Positions 1 through 7,388 of a DNA stretch of 64,000 nucleotides are shown one piece after another (positions within the stretch are counted from its first letter, which is position 1; the number at the start of each line of letters is the position of its first letter). Source of the stretch: Hyphomicrobiales bacterium (GTDB taxonomy: Bacteria; Pseudomonadota; Alphaproteobacteria; Rhizobiales; Beijerinckiaceae). The DNA lies in the NCBI GenBank assembly GCA_900473415.1, contig UCLR01000045.1, positions 253,618 to 317,617 of the forward strand, in the 5' to 3' direction. The notes under the pieces were generated by a model that saw only the letters and a program-made list of their open reading frames with translations, was not told the origin of the DNA and did no database searches. The position numbers and the translations under genes were made by a program.

Positions 1-1
1 T

Positions 2-424
2 TATACCGGCAAGGAAGAGCCAGGCTCGATCGTCATCCGGACGAAAGATCGGCGACTGTATCTCGTTCTGGAGGATGGCGTTGCCATTCAATACCGCGTG
101 GCCGTCGGTCGCTCAGCCAAGCAATGGGTCGGTACAGTTGAAATCGAGGGAAAATACGTGGAGCCGGCTTGGTCTCCGCCCGACGAAGTCAAACGAGACA
201 ACCCAAACCTTCCCGATGTCATCGCTGGAGGCTCGCCGCGCAATCCGATGGGCGCCAGGGCAATGACCCTTTCCGGAGGCGGGCAATATGCGATCCACGG
301 AACCAACAGGCCCGACTCGGTCGGTACTTTTGCATCCTATGGATGCTTTCGAATGCTCAATGAGGATATCATCGATCTGTTCCAGCGTGTTCCTGTCGGA
401 ACGCCGGTGATCGTGCGTCGATAA
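2..424 (+). CDS. L,D-transpeptidase (YkuD domain), 5' end cut by window edge
   Basis: The reading frame is open from base 2, so the gene begins before the window. The visible 140 residues form a YkuD/L,D-transpeptidase catalytic domain: a beta-rich start (IVIRTKDRRLYLVLEDG), the GGSPRNPMGARAM stretch, the histidine motif YAIHGTNRP and the nucleophile motif SYGCFRM, in which Cys attacks the donor peptide. The family makes 3-3 cross-links in peptidoglycan or anchors proteins to it in the periplasm. The signal peptide and any N-terminal domain would lie outside the window. The consensus Ser-His-Gly-Cys is Ser-Tyr-Gly-Cys here, a tolerated variation. The gene stops at a TAA and is followed by a 368-bp gap with a palindromic repeat. 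Confidence 0.88.
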   Translation, partial: YTGKEEPGSIVIRTKDRRLYLVLEDGVAIQYRVAVGRSAKQWVGTVEIEGKYVEPAWSPPDEVKRDNPNLPDVIAGGSPRNPMGARAMTLSGGGQYAIHGTNRPDSVGTFASYGCFRMLNEDIIDLFQRVPVGTPVIVRR

Positions 425-547
425 AGGACCGCGAGGCGCGTTCGGGTTCATGGCAGCACGCGAGCGTGCTTCCGCTCGGCTGGATGGCTTCGCTTCCAGC
501 CGCGGCGCTGGTGCAGCGCCAGAGTGAGTTCTTGCTGCGAGCCACGT

Positions 548-640
548 CGTCATCCCGGACAAACGGCGAAGCCGCGCCGATCCGGGATCAATCATCGAGC
601 GCGGAGCGCTACGATGGATCCCTGGTCAAGCTCGGGATGA
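548..640. repeat. Dispersed intergenic palindromic repeat, copy 1
   Basis: The element opens with CGTCATCCCGGA, contains GATCCGGGAT and CTACGATGGATCC, and closes with a CTCGGGATGA end that pairs with its start. The same layout recurs at 27457, 28791, 32139, 32947, 51682 and 60550. It lies between convergent genes and could fold into a stem-loop in either transcript. Confidence 0.7.
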
Positions 641-670
641 TGGTGTGTTTCCGGATGATGGTGTGTTTCC
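635..670. repeat. 18-bp perfect tandem duplication
   Basis: The unit GGATGATGGTGTGTTTCC occurs twice head to tail (635-652 and 653-670) with no mismatch. It begins inside the end of the palindromic repeat and looks like a recent slippage or duplication event. Confidence 0.85.
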
Positions 671-792
671 GCAGGAAATTCACATGCGCTGGATGTGGCC
701 ACCATCACGCCGGGGCGCCGGTCCGCGCGGGACTCATGCCCCTCTAGCCCGGAAAACGGTCACTCACGACAGGCGATCCGAAACCAAGCAGT

Positions 793-1458
793 CTACGGAT
801 TGCTGTGCGATGAAAATTGAGGCTCGATACTTCTGCGAGAATTCGCCTCTCGAAGCGCCGAGATGTATTCTGCCGGGTAGAGCAGCGTATTATCGGGTGC
901 TTTCAGCCCCATGTACGTGGCGACTTCTCCAACCCACCGGTTGCAGTTGTTCATGACCGCGTGCCACATCGTCGAGGTTCGTTGCTTGCGCTTGATATAG
1001 GCAGAAACCCTACGATATTGGGCTTCGTCCAGCAGCACCCGAAAGCGATTGGAGATGTACTGGTCTTCCATATCGCCGTCGCTGGGCCCCGTTTCCGCAG
1101 GAACGGGCACGACATGGCCCATTGACCAGAGTTGCGGTCCCTCTCCCGCGGGGTGGAGTCCGGCGACCTGGTCTGCCGTCACCTGTCCCACTTCGCCTCT
1201 CGCATTGAGGCGCCCGTGAACCAGGAAGGTATGTCCATAGCTCAGCGCGTAGCGCGAGCGAAACTCGACGAAATACTGCCCTCTTTGTGACAGGTGCGGC
1301 CGCGTCGGGGATGCCGAGGGGATGTCCGGGCTGCTCTCCGCAAAGCCAAGGCGGTCCTGCGCGCTCGCCATGTCCGGCCCGAAGGCAACCAGGAGAAAGC
1401 TCGTCAAGCCGCAAGCCAGGATCCAAGAGCGTGCCGAAGGGTTTGCCGCAAACCGCAT
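793..1458 (-). CDS. Secreted protein of unknown function with a conserved NNCNRW motif
   Basis: The 221-residue product starts with a signal peptide: a basic start, a hydrophobic run (ILACGLTSFLLVAFGP) and cleavage probably after ASA. I chose the ATG at 1458 because GGGAGG sits six bases before it; ATGs at 1461 and 1476 are possible. The mature part contains FVEFRSRYALSYGHTFLVHG and, near the C-terminus, MWHAVMNNCNRWVGEVATYMGL. A histidine in the first block and an Asn-Asn-Cys-Asn in the second recall the His and Cys of circularly permuted papain-fold (NlpC/P60-like) hydrolases, but this is resemblance only. No named family is recognised. It ends convergent to the transpeptidase gene. Confidence 0.7.
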   Translation of the reverse strand: MRFAANPSARSWILACGLTSFLLVAFGPDMASAQDRLGFAESSPDIPSASPTRPHLSQRGQYFVEFRSRYALSYGHTFLVHGRLNARGEVGQVTADQVAGLHPAGEGPQLWSMGHVVPVPAETGPSDGDMEDQYISNRFRVLLDEAQYRRVSAYIKRKQRTSTMWHAVMNNCNRWVGEVATYMGLKAPDNTLLYPAEYISALREANSRRSIEPQFSSHSNP

Positions 1459-1538
1459 CATAGGCCTCCCGATCATGTCAAATTATGCGGACCGCCCTTT
1501 CCAGCAATCCGAGCGCCGCATTCGCGATTCCCGAGGAG

Positions 1539-1564
1539 AAAGCGGCCGATCGCTCGGCCGCTTT
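1539..1564 (-). terminator. Rho-independent terminator of the small lipoprotein gene
   Basis: An 11-bp perfect stem, AAAGCGGCCGA with its complement, around a four-base TCGC loop lies 15 bases beyond the lipoprotein stop. The outer A/T pairs give a short U run on either strand, so it may also work on the plus strand. Confidence 0.75.
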
Positions 1565-1578
1565 CCGTCTTGAGAGAA

Positions 1579-1704
1579 TTAGCCCTTGGTGACGATGGGC
1601 GCCGCAACGGGAGGGGGAGCCTTGCCCTTCCCCTTACCGATGGAGGCGCACCCGCCGACGCTGATGAGTGCAACAGATACGGCCAACACTACGATCTTTT
1701 TCAT
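1579..1704 (-). CDS. Small lipoprotein (41 residues)
   Basis: A short gene gives a product beginning MKKIVVLAVSVALISVGGC, a textbook type II signal peptide with lipobox VGGC (Cys19). Only 22 residues follow the lipidated cysteine: ASIGKGKGKAPPP and a short hydrophobic tail ending in TKG. It would be a peptide anchored to the inner or outer membrane. The residue after Cys is Ala, so no aspartate inner-membrane retention signal is present. A strong hairpin follows the stop codon, which supports independent transcription. Lys/Gly/Pro-rich tails of this kind are common in small alphaproteobacterial lipoproteins of unknown role; I know no function. Confidence 0.75.
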   Translation of the reverse strand: MKKIVVLAVSVALISVGGCASIGKGKGKAPPPVAAPIVTKG

Positions 1705-1949
1705 CGGTTCGCCCTCGTTTGAAAAAGCCCAGTTTTAGCTCAGCGCAATCCAATGCTATTGAAACTGCGCAACGTCGTGCCGAACAATTTCGGATACAAA
1801 TCGTCGGATGGCACACGGTCGAGCATCTCAGATGCCATCAGCAATTTCAACTGACAAAAAATCTTTCACCCAGCCCATAATGAGTTATGGTTGCCAGACG
1901 AGATGTACAAGGCAAATAGGCGCCAAGCTTCCGGTGCCCAGACTGCTCG

Positions 1950-2552
1950 CTAGCGCGGCTGATGAGGGTTGCTCAGGCGAGGGATAATGCGGCCGGTTTG
2001 ACTCATGTAGTCTCGGTATTCGCTTCCGAACGCTTCGCACATGAGCTTTTCTTCCTCGCTGACGCGAAAGAAGTAGAGCGTGCCAAAGCCGATGAGGCCG
2101 GCCGGCCCGGCAATCCAGTTCGGTAAAAGAAGCGCCTGGGCGATCGCCCAAAGCCAAAAAGCCGAGTACATCGGGTGGCGGACGTAAGTATAAATCCCGC
2201 TCGTTATCAATTTGTGGTTCTCGCGCAGATCCAGCGAGACGGACCAGTTCCGTCCCAGGGCGCGATGCGTCAGATAGAACAGCAGCAATGCTGCGGCTGC
2301 GGCGACGGCTCCCGCCCAGGCGAGCGAGGGCTGGAACGGGTATTTCGCAAAACGGGGAAAGCCGGTGGCGACATAGATAAAAGGCAATATACCCAGGCCG
2401 GAGAGGGAAATACTGAGCAGAACGATTTCCTTGGTTCCTCGCGCCGAGCGCGAAACGGGCGTGCGGCGAGAGCGCCGTTCGTGGGGAATGCGGATGATGT
2501 ACCAGCCGATCGCGAGAATCAGGTAGATCGCCTTCGCGACAGACAGGGTCAT
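1950..2552 (-). CDS. Isoprenylcysteine carboxyl methyltransferase (ICMT)-family integral membrane protein
   Basis: The product is 200 residues with four to five hydrophobic segments. The C-terminal half carries the family core: GIYTYVRHPMYSAFWLW (the RHPMY S-adenosylmethionine-contacting motif), a hydrophobic helix, then FFRVSEEEKLMCEAFGSEYRDYM, with the acidic EEEKL and the closing YRDY. ICMT/PEMT-like bacterial members methylate carboxylates, phospholipid heads or small lipids; the substrate here is unknown. The ATG at 2552 overlaps the TGA of the upstream hydrolase gene (ATGA), so translation is probably coupled. A longer frame to 2678 exists only inside the upstream gene and was discarded. 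The pairing of a membrane methyltransferase with a membrane hydrolase suggests a common lipid or ester substrate (inference). Confidence 0.85.
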   Translation of the reverse strand: MTLSVAKAIYLILAIGWYIIRIPHERRSRRTPVSRSARGTKEIVLLSISLSGLGILPFIYVATGFPRFAKYPFQPSLAWAGAVAAAAALLLFYLTHRALGRNWSVSLDLRENHKLITSGIYTYVRHPMYSAFWLWAIAQALLLPNWIAGPAGLIGFGTLYFFRVSEEEKLMCEAFGSEYRDYMSQTGRIIPRLSNPHQPR

Positions 2553-3769
2553 GGTTTGACCGCCGCGTTGAGCTCCCGCGGGAAGTCGGCCGATTCGATC
2601 AATCGACCATCTACGTCGAACATATCCATTACGCCTCGCTCTGCTCGCGCGATCCCCTCCGCCGAAATGGGCCCGCATGTCGCCATGAAGTAATCATACG
2701 GGGCTCGACGGTCATTGCCTCGGACAAATTGGCAATGCATCCTGTACCAGTTCCTTCGAATTCGCGGATAGCGCGCCGGCTTGATCATCCGCCGGATACT
2801 CACGTTGCGAACGACGGGAGAGCCGGTTGGCGGCAGTTTCAGAGATGCCAGCAACTCCGCGCCGAAAAAGTTCATGACGTCCGAGCGAGCCCGGTAATCC
2901 GCCCAGAATACCTGGGCATTGGTGCTCACGCGTCCGATCGCGGCGCGAAATTCACCCGCCGCGCGGTGCAGCCCAATCTTGAGAATGGAGGCGCCGACCG
3001 AAAGGAAGGCGATCTTCCGGCCTTCGCTCGATGATTCGCTTTGAATTTTCATCGCACGATCAATGAGGTCGATCGCAAGCACGGCGCCCAGGCTGTGCCC
3101 AACGACGAGCGTCTCGTCGGCGGCTTCACTGCTGGGGGAGCGATTTATCTCGGCAGCGACACGCTGCAGGCGGTCAGCCAAGATATCATTGCCGTTCCGG
3201 ATATAATCGCGTGCGAAAATCCAATCATCGATCAGCAATCCGAGATACAGCCAGCGATCGGCTGCATACAACAAGAGCCAGCCCGCGCCGAGAAAGGTCA
3301 GCGCCGAAACAAAATAACTTCCCTTGATTGCGAACGAAAACCAGGCCGCGCCAATGCATGTCGCGGCGATCATGAACAATATAAACAGCGGATAAATAAA
3401 GAACATGGCGTAGCGCCAGCTCGTCCGCAGGTATGCGCTCAGCGCTCCTGAAGCCAGGAAATCGCCAAAGGCCACGGCTCCGGGCGCCAGGCAGCTCCAT
3501 GCGGGTCGTTCACCGGCGCTGGCTATGACATCGTCCCATCGGATGAGGTTCATCTCGGTCTCGGTGTGCCAGTTCGGGCCCGAGGCCGAGACCTGCCAAG
3601 TGGCGAGATCTGCGCCAACGATGAGTTCGGACACCGTCGTGCGCGCATCCCAGGTCTGCTCGAAGCGCCGCAGTTCCTTGGCAAAACGGTTGAACACCGC
3701 CGCTGGCGGCGCAGGATCGTAGCCACCGACATAGTACACTCGACGCCTGAGAACCCGCGTTTCGGTCAT
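2549..3769 (-). CDS. Membrane-anchored alpha/beta-hydrolase-like protein
   Basis: The 406-residue protein has two or three transmembrane segments around residues 120-180 (YAMFFIYPLFILFMIAA and ALTFLGAGWLLLYAA) and then a cytosolic domain with the nucleophile elbow VVGHSLGAV (Ser226) typical of serine lipases and esterases. The first residues, VYYVGGYDPAPP, resemble the first beta strand and oxyanion region of such enzymes, so the fold would be interrupted by the membrane helices. No standard family name is recognised. It is followed by the ICMT-like gene with a 4-base overlap, so the two form a unit. Ser226 is visible, but I cannot assign the acid and histidine with certainty; a histidine in the stretch WYRMHCQFVRGNDRRAPYDY is one candidate. 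Confidence 0.7.
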   Translation of the reverse strand: MTETRVLRRRVYYVGGYDPAPPAAVFNRFAKELRRFEQTWDARTTVSELIVGADLATWQVSASGPNWHTETEMNLIRWDDVIASAGERPAWSCLAPGAVAFGDFLASGALSAYLRTSWRYAMFFIYPLFILFMIAATCIGAAWFSFAIKGSYFVSALTFLGAGWLLLYAADRWLYLGLLIDDWIFARDYIRNGNDILADRLQRVAAEINRSPSSEAADETLVVGHSLGAVLAIDLIDRAMKIQSESSSEGRKIAFLSVGASILKIGLHRAAGEFRAAIGRVSTNAQVFWADYRARSDVMNFFGAELLASLKLPPTGSPVVRNVSIRRMIKPARYPRIRRNWYRMHCQFVRGNDRRAPYDYFMATCGPISAEGIARAERGVMDMFDVDGRLIESADFPRELNAAVKP

Positions 3770-3899
3770 TCTTATTGTCTCGCGCAGCGCGTGATGATGC
3801 AGGTTCGTCCTATCGGAGAACAGGTGTCATTCCTCGAAATCAAAAGTCGGAACCCGTCTCACGTTAAGCGAGCCAGTCGCCGCGAAGGCGAGGGCACTT

Positions 3900-4658
3900 C
3901 TAATCATGTCGCCCCGCATTCACCTGGCTCAGTTGACGTGAAATTTTGTCGGCCGCCGCCAGGACATGTTCCGCGAGCGCCGGAATGGCGTCCAGGGTCA
4001 ATTGACTGGACGGCCCCGCTATGCCGATCGCCGCTTCGACCGTTTCGCCGGCGAATCTGACGGGCACCGCTATCGCGCATTCCACCCCGCGCTTCTCGTC
4101 GAGATGGATGGCGTATCCCCGCGAACGGATAAGCTCGAGTTCGGTCCGAAGCGCCTCGCTGCCGCGATCTGCCGCAGCCACCGTAGAAATGCTCCTTTCC
4201 ACTTCGTCGATCACCTGAACGGGCTGGAATGCGAGAACGGCTTTTCCCAAGGCGCAGTCCTGAACGGGCACTTTCGTGCCAATTTCGAATTCGGTCAGAG
4301 CGGATTCGGGCGCGTTTATTCCCGCAACCAAGACAATGTCCTTATCTGCGATCACGCCTGCGCAGACCGACTCGCGTGTCTCCATCGCAAGCTTCGAGAG
4401 ATGGCGATCTGCCACCCGCTTAAAGTCTGTCGGGTTTTTCAGGCAAAATCCCAAACTCCATAGCTTTGGCGAAAGGGATATGCGTGAAGAGTTGGAGGAA
4501 GAGGAGATATATCGATTTGCTTCGAGGATCTTCAGCGTCTCTTGAATTGTTGATTCGTCGAAGCGCGTCTGAGAGCTTATCTGGTGTATCGTGCTGTGAC
4601 GGCTGTTTCGAGCTAAGGCTTCAAGAACCGCCAATCCTTCTTCGAAAGATATGTTCAT
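3900..4658 (-). CDS. IclR-family transcriptional regulator
   Basis: The 252-residue protein has the two-domain IclR layout. An N-terminal winged helix-turn-helix covers about residues 5-65 (EEGLAVLEALARN, then STIQETLKILEANRYI). The effector-binding domain follows, with LAMETRESVCAGVIADKDIVLV, a GTKVPVQDCALGKAVLAF block and a C-terminal DEKRGVECAIAVPV/AIGIAGP block. The ATG at 4658 is preferred to a TTG two codons upstream. No divergent or adjacent catabolic operon is present, so its target cannot be read from context. Codon choice is less GC-biased than in the genes after 4.9 kb. Confidence 0.9.
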   Translation of the reverse strand: MNISFEEGLAVLEALARNSRHSTIHQISSQTRFDESTIQETLKILEANRYISSSSNSSRISLSPKLWSLGFCLKNPTDFKRVADRHLSKLAMETRESVCAGVIADKDIVLVAGINAPESALTEFEIGTKVPVQDCALGKAVLAFQPVQVIDEVERSISTVAAADRGSEALRTELELIRSRGYAIHLDEKRGVECAIAVPVRFAGETVEAAIGIAGPSSQLTLDAIPALAEHVLAAADKISRQLSQVNAGRHD

Positions 4659-4926
4659 GGCCAAGCTCTCGCTCTTGCGACAGTTGAGGATTTAGGCCGC
4701 GCTTCGTCAGGGCGGCTCGCTCCATCCGATGTTCTCCACCTCGTTCGGCTAGATCCGCGATCTACGTATCGTTGAGCGCGACAGGCAGGCAGTCGGATTG
4801 TGGTCCGGTCGGTTGCGCAGGGCCAGTGCAAATATTGCGGTTCCCCAACTTTGACCGCCCGTCGAAACCTGTGCGAAAGCGCGGGCGGGCGAAGGCGCGC
4901 GTACGCGAACCGCCTCGTTGTTCCAA

Positions 4927-6600
4927 TCAACGCTGACTGCGCGGCCCTAGATCATCGGGTGCGACGCGGCCGAGGAGATGCGCCGCCGAGCGCCAGCAAT
5001 GGCGCGCTATCCGGTCGAGCCGCCGGGCGGTCTCGATCCGGGCGATGGCATCGGCTGCGGTGAGCTTCCCCGGCGCGACGGAGGCAAGGGTCGCGGCCCG
5101 ATGATCCCGCTGCAGCGCGTCGAGTTCCTTCGATGCGCTTTCGATCTCGGCCAGCGCCGCCTCGATCTCGGGCGATACGCTCCAGCCGATCGCGGGGGCC
5201 TGGGCGCTGAAGGCGGCCTCGGACGTGATCGAGTCGCCGACGACCTGAGCCGCGCGCATCGCCTGCGTGCACAGCTCGACGGCGCGAAGATCATAGGCGG
5301 TTTCGGTTCCGTGTCGCGGGAACCCGCCATCCGCCACGACTTCGTTGAGACGGAGCGCGTGATCGAGCGCATGCACCGTGCTGGTCATGCGCAGCCGTTC
5401 GGCCTCCGTCTCGGGCGGCTCCTTCAGCTCGGAGAGGAAGTCCCGGACCTCCTCGAGCGCGGCGGCCGCCGGAGGGTTCTGCTCGGGCACGGCCGCGCCC
5501 ATCAGCATGGCGGAAATCGAGGAGGCAGTGGTCGTGAGGGCGCCCGCCACGACGCGGCGGGCAGTCTCCACTGCGACCACGGGATTGGCGAGTGCGCTCG
5601 GATCCAGCGCAAGCTGAAGCGGCGTCTGCCGGGAGGGCAGGAGGCGCTCGACGACGCGGGTGAACCATTGGGTCGCCGGCAGCAGGACCGCGACGCCGAC
5701 GACGTTATAGGCGGTGTGATAGGCGGCAAGCAGGGTCATGCCGTCGATAGAGGCCGTCAGGCTCTTCATGAACGCGGCCGTGAGCGGAAAGGTGACGATC
5801 GCGATCAGGGCCGCGATGACCTTGAACAACACATAGGCGAGGGCGAGGCGCTTGGCCGTCGTGCTGGCGCCGATGGCCGCGAGCGCAGAACTCGTGGCCG
5901 TCCCGATATTCTGGCCGATGATGAGCGCCGCGCCCTGCTCCAGGTTCACCGCCCCGGCATAGAAGGCGGAAATGGTGACGGCGATGGCGGCCGTAGAGGA
6001 TTGCATCACCGCCGTCATTGCGAGGCCAACGACGATCAGCGTCATCAGGCCGACCGAGCCTGCAAGCCAGCTGACGCCCGGCGAGCCGAGCACGGCGGGC
6101 AGGTCGGAAGGGTGCAGGCTCTCGGCGAGGCCGCCCATGCCCTGCTGGAGCGTTGTCAGCCCGTAGAGAACCAGCGCGAAGCCTGCCAACGCGCTCCCGG
6201 CTGCCGCGATCCGCCCGGTGCCCAGCAGCTTGGCCAGCGCGCCGATGAAGATCATCGGCAGCGCATAGGCCGAGAGCGAGACGCGCACCCCGATCAGCGC
6301 CACGAGCCAGCCTGTGCCGGTGGTGCCGACATTGGCGCCGAAGACGAGGCCGAGCCCCTGTGGGAAGGTGAGCAGCCCGGCGCTGACGAGGCCGATCGTC
6401 GTCATGGTCACCGCGCTCGACGATTGCACCAGCAGCGTGACGATCGCGCCCCAGAGGGCGCCGGAAACCGGCGTGGCCGCCGCCTTGCCGAGGACGGTGC
6501 GCAAGGCGGATCCGGCCATCGCCTTCAGCCCGTCGGTCATGATGGTCATGCCGAGCAGGAACAGCCCGACGCCGCCGAGAGTAGCAATCGCTGTCGACAT
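4927..6600 (-). CDS. Na+/phosphate symporter with C-terminal PhoU-like domain
   Basis: This 557-residue protein belongs to the Na/Pi-cotransporter (NptA/YjbB) family. The membrane part (about 1-310) contains the inverted repeat with the two signature QSS motifs: LLVQSSSAVTMTTIGLVSAG followed by FGANVGTTGTG, and AVMQSSTAAIAVTISAFYAG followed by IGQNIGTATSS. The remaining ~230 residues are helical and hydrophilic (EEVRDFLSELKEPPETEAER and RLDRIARHCWRSAAHLLG) and match the PhoU-like tail of this group. It would import or export phosphate using sodium at the inner membrane. It stands alone, 180 bases downstream of dksA on the same strand; a hairpin lies in that gap. Confidence 0.93.
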   Translation of the reverse strand: MSTAIATLGGVGLFLLGMTIMTDGLKAMAGSALRTVLGKAAATPVSGALWGAIVTLLVQSSSAVTMTTIGLVSAGLLTFPQGLGLVFGANVGTTGTGWLVALIGVRVSLSAYALPMIFIGALAKLLGTGRIAAAGSALAGFALVLYGLTTLQQGMGGLAESLHPSDLPAVLGSPGVSWLAGSVGLMTLIVVGLAMTAVMQSSTAAIAVTISAFYAGAVNLEQGAALIIGQNIGTATSSALAAIGASTTAKRLALAYVLFKVIAALIAIVTFPLTAAFMKSLTASIDGMTLLAAYHTAYNVVGVAVLLPATQWFTRVVERLLPSRQTPLQLALDPSALANPVVAVETARRVVAGALTTTASSISAMLMGAAVPEQNPPAAAALEEVRDFLSELKEPPETEAERLRMTSTVHALDHALRLNEVVADGGFPRHGTETAYDLRAVELCTQAMRAAQVVGDSITSEAAFSAQAPAIGWSVSPEIEAALAEIESASKELDALQRDHRAATLASVAPGKLTAADAIARIETARRLDRIARHCWRSAAHLLGRVAPDDLGPRSQR

Positions 6601-6727
6601 GCACGCCTCGTCCGCCTGCTCCCGGGCGTCCGAGTCATAGCGTCAGCCGCGGCAAGCCGAAAGCCCGCCTGCTCGGTGCCGGCGGCAGCGCGGACAGGCT
6701 GCTTCCCGGACGCGGACCTCAAAGCAT

Positions 6728-6756
6728 GAAGGCCCCGCACCAGGTGCGAGGCCTTC
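6728..6756 (-). terminator. Candidate terminator or attenuator hairpin after dksA
   Basis: GAAGGCC and its complement enclose a second paired block (TCGCACC/GGTGCGG), giving a near-continuous 14-bp stem 29 bases beyond the dksA stop. No uridine run follows on the minus strand, so termination may be weak or Rho-assisted and may allow read-through into the Na/Pi gene. Confidence 0.45.
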
Positions 6757-6784
6757 GGAAGAACGGCGAAGCTGGTTCCGTCTC

Positions 6785-7207
6785 TTAGTCGTCCCGGAAC
6801 ACGCGCTCGTTGCGCTCATGACGCTCTTGGGCTTCGAGCGAAAGCGTAGCAATCGGGCGGGCTTCAAGGCGCTTCAGAGAGATCGGTTCGCCGGTTTCCT
6901 CGCAGTAGCCGTAGGAACCGTCGTCGATCCGGGAGACGGCGGCGTCGATCTTGGCGATCAGCTTGCGCTGCCGGTCGCGGGCCCGGAGTTCGATGGCGCG
7001 GTCGGTCTCGGAGGAAGCCCGGTCGGCGATGTCAGGGTGATTCTCGCTCTCGCTCTGGAGGGTGGCGAGGGTTTCCTTCGCCTCCTTCAGGATCTCGTCC
7101 TTCCAGGCGAGGAGCTTGCTGCGGAAATATTCGCGCTGACGGTCGTTCATGAACGGCTCGTCATCGGTCGGCTTGTAGTCGGCGTCGAGGATGATCTGCT
7201 TCGACAT
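6785..7207 (-). CDS. dksA: RNA polymerase-binding transcription factor DksA
   Basis: The 140-residue protein has the DksA plan: an N-terminal helix, a long coiled coil (about 30-95) with the acidic tip HPDIADRASSETD that enters the RNA polymerase secondary channel, and a C-terminal globule with GSYGYCEETGEPISLKRLEARP. Escherichia coli DksA binds zinc with four cysteines; here only Cys102 remains and the other positions are Thr105, Ser123 and Ala126. This fits the low-cysteine DksA forms known from alphaproteobacteria that work without zinc. The protein acts with ppGpp on rRNA and amino-acid promoters. A plausible sigma-70 promoter lies 70 bases upstream. Confidence 0.93.
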   Translation of the reverse strand: MSKQIILDADYKPTDDEPFMNDRQREYFRSKLLAWKDEILKEAKETLATLQSESENHPDIADRASSETDRAIELRARDRQRKLIAKIDAAVSRIDDGSYGYCEETGEPISLKRLEARPIATLSLEAQERHERNERVFRDD

Positions 7208-7277
7208 GGGCGCTCTCTACGTTGTCCGCTCACGCGCCCACCGGCTGTGCCGCGGGAGGGTGAGCCGATTTGGCGCC

Positions 7278-7306
7278 CTTATAGCGATCCGCATCAAGCG
7301 GAACAA
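7278..7306 (-). promoter_or_regulatory. Candidate sigma-70 promoter of dksA
   Basis: On the minus strand TTGTTC and TATAAG are separated by 17 bases, close to the housekeeping consensus. The -10 element is about 70 bases before the dksA ATG. Confidence 0.45.
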
Positions 7307-7388
7307 TCGCTTCCGACAGGGCTTCAACCGCTTCTTGCAAAAGACGGTCCCGAGGGCGGCTTTTGGCCGCTTTTGGGTTGATTCCGCC

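Larger units (their letters stand above)
425..792. other. Intergenic gap between convergent genes
   Basis: This 368-bp space separates the transpeptidase gene from the convergent secreted-protein gene. It holds one copy of the dispersed palindromic repeat (548-640) and an 18-bp tandem duplication (635-670). A 93-codon open frame on the plus strand crosses both repeats, has no credible ribosome binding site and looks like chance. Confidence 0.6.

Noticed and set aside
466..747. A 93-codon frame in the gap after the L,D-transpeptidase gene
   Set aside because: It crosses a palindromic repeat and an 18-bp tandem duplication, has no ribosome binding site and no protein-like composition.
4655..4930. 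A 91-codon minus-strand frame between the IclR and Na/Pi genes
   Set aside because: It is Arg-rich with no motif, has no ribosome binding site and overlaps the IclR gene start.
4978..6729. A 583-codon open frame on the plus strand opposite the Na/Pi symporter gene
   Set aside because: The translation is Arg/Gly/Asp-rich low-complexity text that mirrors the GC-rich codon pattern of the true gene, which has clear family motifs.
7351..7374. GCGGC-TTTTG-GCCGC hairpin followed by TTTT on the plus strand near the end of the SGNH-like gene
   Set aside because: It is oriented for the plus strand, where no gene ends; on the minus strand, where the SGNH-like gene ends, there is no uridine run.
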